Positions 57,657 through 64,000 of a stretch of DNA of 64,000 bases are shown here, piece after piece. The notes below the pieces were generated by a model that was given only the letters and a program-made list of their open reading frames with translations, made no database searches and was not told the DNA's origin. Every line of letters starts with the position of its first letter. Positions within the stretch are counted from its first letter, which is position 1. Both the position numbers and the translations under genes were made by a program. This stretch comes from SVTX01 sp045538195. GTDB lineage: Bacteria > Bacillota > Clostridia > Oscillospirales > CAG-272. The stretch is from assembly GCA_045538195.1 (NCBI GenBank), contig JAZSRA010000130.1, positions 94,758-158,757 of the forward strand, read 5' to 3'.

Positions 57657-59333
57657 ATGCTGACATTGAAAATCACGGACGCAAAAGGCGAGCTGCTATT
57701 CGAGCGTTCGGGAATGAGTATCAGCGAAGTCTTTGAGGGTAAGCTTACACCCGGATGTAATATTAATGTCTCGCTTCAGAACTGTGAATTTATTGCCGTA
57801 AAGCTTGATCCGACGCTTGCCGAGAGCATCGTCTGGGTTCCCAACAAAAGCTTTGATTTCGTCATTCCCTCCGCCAGCGTTTTGAGAGCCGGCTATGCCC
57901 CCGGAGCTTTTTCGGGAGACGTTCACCCGATCTCGGTCCGCGAACCGGAGGACGAGGAGATCTACGCATACAGACAGATCTCGCTCAACTCCCACGACCT
58001 TCGCGGCAAGAGAAAGACATTCCCCCATGCCTCGGCGAATTTCGTCACCCGTGAAGATCCCTGCTTCTACGAAAGAAATGCCATCGACGGAGTAATCAAC
58101 AATCAGGGACACGGCGGTTATCCCTATCACTCTTGGGCAGGTGGCGCTCGCGAGGACATCGAATGGACTATCGACTTCGGCCGTGACGTTGAGGTTGACA
58201 AGCTGGTATTTTTCCTGCGTGCCGACTTCGCCCACGACCCTATAACCGGTATTCCCCACGACTCTTACTGGAAAAACATCGACATCGAGTTCTCCGACGG
58301 TGAGGTAATACATGGTGAGTTTGTCCTTGACGGCACCGATCTCAACCCCGCCAATTCGACGGGTATCTCAATTGAATTCGAGAAAAAAGCGACTCGCACA
58401 ATTCACTTATTCAATTTCAGACAGGTTACCGATGTGCTTTCATTTGCGGCGCTGACCCAATTCCAAGCATTCGGAACGTATATTAAGGAGGATCTAAGCA
58501 AAATGGAAGTAAGACAGGCATCTAACGCAAAAGATGTCAAGCACTACACAACAGAGAGACTTCGTGAGGAGTTCCACATCGCGAATCTTTTCACAAAGGA
58601 CAACATCAGAATGGTCTACAGCCACATCGACCGTATCATCACCGCAGGTCTTATGCCCGTACGCCAGATTCTAAAGCTTGAGGCAGGCAAGGAGCTGGCT
58701 GCTGAATATTTCCTGGAAAGACGAGAGATGGGCTGCATCAACATCGGCGGCAAGGGTATCATCACCGTTGACGGCGTTGAGTACGAAATGAACCCCAGAG
58801 ACGGTATGTATATCGGTATGGGCAATAAGGACATCACCTTCAAGAGCTGCGACGAAAACGATCCTGCAAAGTTTTACGTAAGCTCCTGCCCCGCTCACAC
58901 CACCTACCCCACCGTTAAGATCGATATTACCAAGGCAAAGAAGGTTCCCTGCGGTTCTCTTGAAGAATGCAACAAGAGAGTTATCAACCAGTACATACAC
59001 CCCGAGGTTATCAAGTCCTGCCAGCTCGCTATGGGTCTTACTCAGCTTGAACCCGGCTCCAGCTGGAACACAATGCCCTGCCACACCCACGACAGACGTA
59101 TGGAGGTCTATCTCTACCTCGATATGGGCGAGAACGACGTCGTATTCCACATGATGGGCGAGCCTCAGGAGACCCGTCACATCATCATGCACAACGAAGA
59201 AGCGGTTATTTCTCCCTCTTGGTCCATCCACTCCGGTGTTGGTACAAAAAATTACTCCTTTATATGGGCTATGTGCGGTGAGAACCAGGAATTCACCGAT
59301 ATGGACCACATCCATACCAAGGATCTTCTTTAA
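57657..59333 (+). CDS. kduI: Fusion of a discoidin-like domain protein with KduI isomerase
   Basis: The 558-residue frame joins two proteins. Residues 1-282 contain a discoidin/F5-8-like beta-sandwich (NAIDGVINNQGHGGYPYHSW, then WTIDFGRDVEVDKLVFFLRAD). Residues 283-558 are a complete KduI, 5-dehydro-4-deoxy-D-glucuronate isomerase, from MEVRQASNAKDVKHYTTERL through the metal-binding PCHTHDRRMEVYLYL to HIHTKDLL. KduI isomerises the product of unsaturated uronides towards KDG. At the junction AAGGAGG (58485-58491) lies 11 bases before an in-frame ATG (58503), so KduI may also be made separately. GH88 and a rhamnosidase-like enzyme follow. There is no signal peptide. Confidence 0.88.
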   Translation: MLTLKITDAKGELLFERSGMSISEVFEGKLTPGCNINVSLQNCEFIAVKLDPTLAESIVWVPNKSFDFVIPSASVLRAGYAPGAFSGDVHPISVREPEDEEIYAYRQISLNSHDLRGKRKTFPHASANFVTREDPCFYERNAIDGVINNQGHGGYPYHSWAGGAREDIEWTIDFGRDVEVDKLVFFLRADFAHDPITGIPHDSYWKNIDIEFSDGEVIHGEFVLDGTDLNPANSTGISIEFEKKATRTIHLFNFRQVTDVLSFAALTQFQAFGTYIKEDLSKMEVRQASNAKDVKHYTTERLREEFHIANLFTKDNIRMVYSHIDRIITAGLMPVRQILKLEAGKELAAEYFLERREMGCINIGGKGIITVDGVEYEMNPRDGMYIGMGNKDITFKSCDENDPAKFYVSSCPAHTTYPTVKIDITKAKKVPCGSLEECNKRVINQYIHPEVIKSCQLAMGLTQLEPGSSWNTMPCHTHDRRMEVYLYLDMGENDVVFHMMGEPQETRHIIMHNEEAVISPSWSIHSGVGTKNYSFIWAMCGENQEFTDMDHIHTKDLL

Positions 59334-59354
59334 CCTGTATTTTTGAAATGAAAT

Positions 59355-59400
59355 GTTTTGCTTCTCAAAACGTGAAATTCGCCCTGCGAATTTCATTTTA
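59355..59400 (+). other. Two intercistronic hairpins between kduI and the GH88 gene
   Basis: GTTTTG/CAAAAC (59355-59360 with 59366-59371) is followed by a perfect 10-pair stem (59373-59382 with 59386-59395) with a 3-base loop and TTTTA. The second hairpin could terminate some transcripts or protect mRNA ends. It lies 17 bases before the GH88 ribosome binding region. Confidence 0.6.
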
Positions 59401-59421
59401 AAGCATTTGGAGGACAAACTT

Positions 59422-60573
59422 ATGCATTACGATGAAATAATTAAACAAAATCAGGCTTGGATAGACGAAACTTGGGCAAAAATCGAGAAAAAAGCTACAA
59501 AGGCGGCGGTCAAGAGCCGCAACAAGATCCCCTACACCACCGACGCAAACGGAGATCATACCGACGTGTCCAGCAATCCTAATATGTGGACAAACGGCTT
59601 CTGGGGCGCTTATATGTGGATGATGTACGAGGCTACAAAGAACGAGGACTTTGCCATCACCGCAAAAAAATGCGAGGAGATAATGGATGCTTGCTTCAAC
59701 GATATGGATCAGCTCCATCACGACGTTGGATTTATGTGGCACATCATGTGCGGCGCAAGATACGCACTGACAGGCGACAAGGCGGCAAGAAACAAGGATC
59801 TGCTCTGCGCTATGACTTTAGCGTCTCGCTTTAAGCTGAACGGTGGGTACATCCGCGCTTGGAACGGCACTTGGAAGGACGAGGATAACGACGGATGGAC
59901 TATCATCGACTGTCTTATGAATCTTCCCCTGCTCTTTTGGGCAAGCCGCGAAATAGGCGACGACAGATTTAAACAGATAGCTATCTCTCACCTTGATATG
60001 GCTATGAACCACCACGTCCGTCCCGACGGTTCCGTCAACCACATCGTATTCCACGACGTGGAGACAGGCGAGATGACCGGAACTCATCGCGGTCAGGGAT
60101 TTGCGGTCGGTTCTACTTGGTCGCGCGGCGCATCATGGGCGGTCTACGGCTTTGCTCTTGCATACGCTCACACCGGCGACGTTAAATATCTCGACACTGC
60201 AAAGAAGGTCGCTAACGACTTCATCGCAAATCTTGCAGTTGAAAATTGGTTACCTCTCGTTGACTTCCGCGCGCCCGCGGAGCCTGTTCAGTATGACTCT
60301 ACAGCAGCCGCTATCGCCGCTTGCGGATTTATCGAGATAGCAAAGCACTGCCCCGAGCATGAAAAGAAGCTTTATCTTACTGCCGCTATCAACACACTTA
60401 AGGCTATGGACAAAAAGTTCTGCCGTTGGGGCGACAATATCGACGCTTTCCTCGATTGCGGTAAGGAAATGTACCACGAGGGACAGAGCCACCCCATAAT
60501 CTACGGAGATTTCTTCTACGCCGAGGCAATTCTCAAGCTTAAAGGCTCGGAATTTAATCCTTGGACTATTTAA
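59422..60573 (+). CDS. Unsaturated glucuronyl hydrolase, glycoside hydrolase family 88
   Basis: The enzyme removes the unsaturated uronic acid that polysaccharide lyases leave at the non-reducing end, feeding KduI. The 383-residue (alpha/alpha)6-barrel protein has the catalytic aspartates in the expected contexts, Asp101 (DQLHHDVGFMW) and Asp163 (GWTIIDCLMNL), plus the substrate-site stretch STWSRGASWAVYGFALAY. It has no signal peptide, so it acts in the cytoplasm on imported oligosaccharides. The ATG at 59422, with GGAGG 8 bases upstream, replaces a longer frame that would run through the hairpins. The next gene starts 22 bases after its stop. Confidence 0.92.
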   Translation: MHYDEIIKQNQAWIDETWAKIEKKATKAAVKSRNKIPYTTDANGDHTDVSSNPNMWTNGFWGAYMWMMYEATKNEDFAITAKKCEEIMDACFNDMDQLHHDVGFMWHIMCGARYALTGDKAARNKDLLCAMTLASRFKLNGGYIRAWNGTWKDEDNDGWTIIDCLMNLPLLFWASREIGDDRFKQIAISHLDMAMNHHVRPDGSVNHIVFHDVETGEMTGTHRGQGFAVGSTWSRGASWAVYGFALAYAHTGDVKYLDTAKKVANDFIANLAVENWLPLVDFRAPAEPVQYDSTAAAIAACGFIEIAKHCPEHEKKLYLTAAINTLKAMDKKFCRWGDNIDAFLDCGKEMYHEGQSHPIIYGDFFYAEAILKLKGSEFNPWTI

Positions 60574-60595
60574 TAAACTTGTGAGGAAAATAATT

Positions 60596-62674
60596 ATGAC
60601 TAACAATTTTTTCAAGTCTGCTCTCCCTATCTGGATTGAGGGCAGAGACAAAGAATGGAACGTAACCGTCCAGCTTACGTACAACGCTAAAGATCTGAAA
60701 AACGCAACTCTGACTATGGCAGGCGCAACCTTCTACCAGGTCTATCTTGGTGAAAAGCTGCTTCATTTCGGCCCTGCGAGAAAGGCGATCGGCTATGCGG
60801 GCGTTGACGTATTCCCCCTCCCCGATATAGACGAGGGAACTCTCTACATACGCGTAGCGGGTTACTACTGTGCTTGCTATAACGGTGTTCTTACATCCTC
60901 CTTCATTCAGGCGGAGATCGAGCAGGACGGCGAGTTGCTTGCCGCTACGGGAAAGGGTGGCTTTAATTGCTATCTTTACACTCCTAAGCTGCATAAAGTC
61001 ATGAACTACTCCCATCAGAGACAGTTTTCGGAGTGTTACAACCTCTCTCGCAGACCTCTGAAGGTACGCTTTGCGGTAGTTGATCCCGGTGTGACTCTCA
61101 TCCCTCGTAACGTGGATTTTGCAGATCTGGATGCCAAACCCGCACGCTTCCTGGCAGCCGCTCCCTTCACTATGCAAGAGGAGCTTAAGCACCCGCTTCG
61201 CGGCTATCAGACAGGTCCCGAGTGGGAGTACAAGCCTGCTCAGTATCCTTACGAGGAGCTAGAATCAAAGCCCTTTGAGGAATACCTCAAGATGGTTCCT
61301 GACTACACTGCTGAGTGTCAGCGCGGCGCGGCAGGTACGGTTGAGCATTACGACCTCGGCAAGATCGAGACGGGATTTTTGACGCTTCACGTTAATGCAA
61401 AGACCGATAGCCGCATCATCGGAGTGTTCGGCGAGCAAAACTATCCCGACGGAAGACCTAATCCCATACCCGTAAACGCAACTAACTGCGTTGAGTGGAG
61501 ATTGCCGGCAGGTGAATATAAGCTTCACAGCTTCGAGCCTTACACCATTATGGGTATTGAAGTTATGATAATGGAAGGCGATGTCGAGATCGAATACGCA
61601 GGCGTTACCGAGCTTGCTTACTCGGCAAGAAAGATCAAGACTTGCAAGGTTACTGACCCCGAACTGGCTCTCGTTTATCAAGCGGCGGTCGACACCTTCC
61701 GTCACAACTCCGTTGACCTCTTTACGGACTGCCCCTCCAGAGAACGCGCGGGATGGCTCTGCGATAGCTATTATACAGGTCAATCCGAGTACTATTTCAC
61801 TGGCAAGACTACGGTCGAGAACGAATTTCTTAATAATTATCTTCTCGGCGGCGGCGCAAGAGAAGGTCTTGACGGCATGGTTGAAATGTGCTATCCCTCA
61901 ACCTCCTTGGACGGCAGGTACATACCCCAGTGGTCGATGTGGTACGTACTTGAGCTTTACGACTATTTCACAAAGCGCGGTCGCGGAGACAGAAAGGACG
62001 ACTTCAAAGCTCAGCTCTACGACCTCCTCGGCTACTTCAAGAATTACGAAAACGAGTTCGGACTTCTCGAAAAGCTCCCAAGCTGGAACTTTGTCGAATG
62101 GTCGAAGCTTAATCAGCGCGTTCACGACGTAAGCTGGCCCACCAATATGCTTTTCGCCGAGGCGGTTGAGTGTATCGGTAAACTCTACGACGACGACGCT
62201 CTGCTTAAAAAGGCGGCAGACCTCCGCAAGACCATCAACGAGATGGCTTGGAACGGAAAGATGTATATGGATAGAGCTATGCGTCAGGAGGACGGAACTT
62301 TGAAGAACACCGACGAGCTTTCCGAGACTTGTCAGTATTACGCATTCCGTTACGGTCTGGCTGATCTTGAAGAAGAAAGATGTGCATACCTCAAGGATAT
62401 GGTCATGAACGTATTCGGCAAGGACGTTATGGCACAAAAATGTCCCGAGATCGAGCCTTCCAACTCGCTCCCCGGCTTCTATATCCGCACCGAGCTTATG
62501 CTTAAATGGAAGATGTACCCCGAGCTTATCGAGTATATCAAGCACTTCTTCCTTCCTATGGCAAAGGCTACGGGAACTCTTTGGGAAAATAAGACCCCCG
62601 GCGCAAGCTGCAACCACGGCTTCGCGTCTTATATTGCAATCGCCATCGATGCTATTGAGAACGAAATGAAATAA
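60596..62674 (+). CDS. Alpha-L-rhamnosidase-like glycoside hydrolase (GH78-like)
   Basis: The 692-residue cytoplasmic protein has N-terminal beta-sandwich regions (about 1-350) and a C-terminal helical barrel. The barrel's first conserved block, HNSVDLFTDCPSRERAGWLC, is the catalytic acid signature of GH78 alpha-L-rhamnosidases (typically DCPTRERLGW). Later aromatic-rich blocks (YIPQWSMWYVLELYDYF, VEWSKLNQRVHDVSWPT) also fit. There is no signal peptide. It ends the operon with KduI-fusion and GH88 and is followed by a terminator. The ATG at 60596 is used because GAGG lies 9 bases upstream. A close relative acting on another deoxy sugar is possible. Confidence 0.72.
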   Translation: MTNNFFKSALPIWIEGRDKEWNVTVQLTYNAKDLKNATLTMAGATFYQVYLGEKLLHFGPARKAIGYAGVDVFPLPDIDEGTLYIRVAGYYCACYNGVLTSSFIQAEIEQDGELLAATGKGGFNCYLYTPKLHKVMNYSHQRQFSECYNLSRRPLKVRFAVVDPGVTLIPRNVDFADLDAKPARFLAAAPFTMQEELKHPLRGYQTGPEWEYKPAQYPYEELESKPFEEYLKMVPDYTAECQRGAAGTVEHYDLGKIETGFLTLHVNAKTDSRIIGVFGEQNYPDGRPNPIPVNATNCVEWRLPAGEYKLHSFEPYTIMGIEVMIMEGDVEIEYAGVTELAYSARKIKTCKVTDPELALVYQAAVDTFRHNSVDLFTDCPSRERAGWLCDSYYTGQSEYYFTGKTTVENEFLNNYLLGGGAREGLDGMVEMCYPSTSLDGRYIPQWSMWYVLELYDYFTKRGRGDRKDDFKAQLYDLLGYFKNYENEFGLLEKLPSWNFVEWSKLNQRVHDVSWPTNMLFAEAVECIGKLYDDDALLKKAADLRKTINEMAWNGKMYMDRAMRQEDGTLKNTDELSETCQYYAFRYGLADLEEERCAYLKDMVMNVFGKDVMAQKCPEIEPSNSLPGFYIRTELMLKWKMYPELIEYIKHFFLPMAKATGTLWENKTPGASCNHGFASYIAIAIDAIENEMK

Positions 62675-62685
62675 GAAAAAAATTG

Positions 62686-62716
62686 CGGCGAGCCACTTTG
62701 GCTCGCCGTTATTTTA
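62686..62716. terminator. Terminator between the glycan operon and the DegV gene
   Basis: A 9-base-pair GC-rich stem (62686-62694 with 62700-62708) has a 5-base loop, an A run on the left and TTATTTTA on the right. It lies between convergent genes. Confidence 0.8.
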
Positions 62717-62728
62717 TGATCAACTTAT

Positions 62729-63589
62729 TTAAGTAATAGGATTTTTGCGTATAAAGAGAACGCCGAGGGTGTTGCGTCCGCAGTGAGCAGACACGGTGCA
62801 GCCTGCGCGGGTTATCATCACGTTGGCGGTGGGAGCAAGCTCCTTGACCTTTTCAACGCAAGCATCGATGATCGCTTTGTCGCAGCCTGCGTGGGTCACG
62901 AACACTTTATCAAGGTAGATGTCTGACGCGTCACCAATACGGTCTGCGATGTATTGAGGAAGAACCGAAGCGAATTTGCCTCTGTATTTCTTACTGACGC
63001 CCATTTTTCCGTCCTTAACGACGATACAGGGCTTGAGCTGAAGCAAATTCGCGCCAAAAGCCGCCAGAGCAGAGCATCTGCCGCCCTTGTGAAGAAATTC
63101 AAGGCTGTCGATAACAAATGATGCGTCTACGTTTGCCGCGAGGCTCGTACACTTCTCTGCTATCTCACGGGCGCTCTTTCCCTCTGCCGCCATTTCAGCA
63201 GCTGTTGCGACCAAAAGTCCGCCGCCTGTAGAAAGGTTACGGCTATCGACTACGTACACATTGTCGTAGTCCTCTGCCGCAAGGCAGGCGTTATGATGTG
63301 TCGAAGACATATCTGAGCTGATGGTAAATACAACTATCGAATAGCCCTCTCCGGTATATTTTTCAAAAAAATCCTCAAAATCTGCGATGTTTACCGCCGA
63401 AGTTTTGGGCAACTGACCGTTTTTTTCATAATTGGCGTATATCATATCGGGATCGATATCAACGCCGTCAGTATAAGTTGACTCACCCAGGGTGACGCCG
63501 AGAGGAAGTATCTTTACGCCGTATTTTTCGATAAGCTCGCGACCTAGATCACTTGTGCTATCACTTGCAATAATAATTTTTTCTGACAT
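62729..63589 (-). CDS. DegV family fatty-acid-binding protein
   Basis: The 286-residue protein starts KIIIASDSTSDLGRELIEKY and carries PKTSAVNIADFEDFFEKY, TISSDMSSTHHNA and LEFLHKGGRCSA, the conserved landmarks of DegV proteins. Members bind long-chain fatty acids, and FakB-type members present them to the kinase FakA. No fakA is in the window. AAAGGAG precedes the ATG. The gene appears monocistronic. Confidence 0.93.
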   Translation of the reverse strand: MSEKIIIASDSTSDLGRELIEKYGVKILPLGVTLGESTYTDGVDIDPDMIYANYEKNGQLPKTSAVNIADFEDFFEKYTGEGYSIVVFTISSDMSSTHHNACLAAEDYDNVYVVDSRNLSTGGGLLVATAAEMAAEGKSAREIAEKCTSLAANVDASFVIDSLEFLHKGGRCSALAAFGANLLQLKPCIVVKDGKMGVSKKYRGKFASVLPQYIADRIGDASDIYLDKVFVTHAGCDKAIIDACVEKVKELAPTANVMITRAGCTVSAHCGRNTLGVLFIRKNPIT

Positions 63590-63735
63590 AACTGCTCCTT
63601 TGATGAGTAAATTATGGTATTTTTTTGATTATATCATCGTTTTATTAATTCAATTTTAAGTTTTTAATCAAAATAATAATTTTTATGCATTAACTTTTAA
63701 TATAAAAAATATTTAAAGATTTTTGCAAAAACCTA

Positions 63736-63764
63736 TTGCATTTTCCAAAACTTTATGGTATAAT
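63736..63764 (+). promoter_or_regulatory. Promoter of the tRNA-Val gene
   Basis: TTGCAT (63736-63741) and a consensus TATAAT (63759-63764) are 17 bases apart, 17 bases before the mature tRNA end. Confidence 0.65.
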
Positions 63765-63781
63765 AACAAAGTCGTCAATAC

Positions 63782-63858
63782 GGAGGCATAGCTCAGTTGG
63801 TTAGAGTACTTGCTTGACATGCAAGGGGTCGTAGATTCGAGTTCTACTGTCTCCACCA
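63782..63858 (+). tRNA. tRNA-Val (anticodon GAC)
   Basis: A full cloverleaf is visible. The acceptor stem GGAGGCA/TGTCTCC has one wobble, and the anticodon stem CTTGC/GCAAG carries loop TTGACAT (anticodon GAC). The T arm GTAGA/TCTAC has loop TTCGAGT, and an encoded ACCA end is present. Confidence 0.95.
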
Positions 63859-63900
63859 AAAAGAAGAGGCTGGCTCATTAAGTCGGCTTAAATAAGAAAA

Positions 63901-63948
63901 AAACGGATACTCTTTACCGAAAAGGTATTGAGTATCCGTTTGCTTTTT
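63901..63948 (+). terminator. Terminator after tRNA-Val
   Basis: A 12-base-pair outer stem (63901-63912 with 63930-63941) has partly paired inner sequence and is followed by GCTTTTT. A TATAAT at 63951 and a GCGAGG near the end suggest another gene begins just beyond the window. Confidence 0.8.
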
Positions 63949-64000
63949 GGTATAATTAAATCGCCAAAAATAATCCACCACAAAGCGAGGTAATTATACA

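Noticed and set aside
63949..64000. New gene at the right edge
   Set aside because: A TATAAT and a GCGAGG are visible, but no start codon with a readable frame lies inside the window.

Overview
The window looks like a chromosomal segment of an anaerobic, low-to-moderate GC Firmicute of class Clostridia, probably a gut or rumen commensal. This is inferred from gene content: a SpoVB-like flippase, a SigH-like sigma factor, rubredoxin, FeoA/FeoB with a Cys-rich partner, a DUF4364 protein, a 2-hydroxyacyl-CoA dehydratase-type activase system, cohesin/dockerin surface proteins and uronate catabolism. Strong AGGAGG-type ribosome binding sites, TTGACA/TATAAT promoters and hairpin-plus-T terminators throughout fit the same group. 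No species can be assigned from the sequence alone. I see no prophage, insertion sequence or CRISPR array.

Layout. 1-13 kb: a YfhO-type C-terminal fragment, ruvA-ruvB, a beta-CASP metallo-hydrolase, a heterodimeric ABC exporter pair, a fused ATPase/FtsX-like ABC protein, rubredoxin and a SpoVB-like flippase. 13-18 kb: a zinc-ribbon protein, a sigma factor, DUF4364, homoserine dehydrogenase and two membrane proteins. 18.4-21.5 kb: a visibly AT-richer accessory pair, namely a secreted ricin-lectin protein with a caspase/CHAT-like end and a lipoprotein. 21.6-30 kb: rarA-cysK, a broken lipoprotein leader, the feo iron-uptake locus with two matching operators, an HD phosphohydrolase and a Na/phosphate cotransporter. 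30-34.4 kb: an alpha/beta hydrolase with metF and metH.

34.4-41.6 kb: a three-gene operon of a 2-hydroxyacyl-CoA dehydratase-like system (activase plus partner, split into two genes) and an adenylation-carrier-thioester reductase protein. This matches in domain content what I recall of the clostridial plasmalogen (plsA/plsR) operon. 41.9-47.8 kb: a LuxR-type regulator with a palindromic operator, a small Cys-bearing protein and a 1362-residue surface protein. 48 kb: tRNA-Pro and a Ca/Na antiporter. 49.6-55.5 kb: a membrane-anchored protein with two cohesin-like domains and a 1460-residue secreted cohesin-plus-dockerin protein, together resembling a minimal scaffoldin/dockerin system. 55.7-62.7 kb: two AraC regulators divergent from a glycan-catabolic operon (discoidin-like/KduI fusion, GH88, GH78-like rhamnosidase). 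62.7-64 kb: a DegV protein and tRNA-Val.

The most interesting items are the split plasmalogen-like operon, the cohesin/dockerin pair, the ricin/caspase-like protein with a damaged signal peptide, the extra domain inside FeoB, and the in-frame KduI fusion that keeps an internal ribosome binding site. Where a ribosome binding site favoured a start other than the longest open frame, the shorter start is given and the reason stated.
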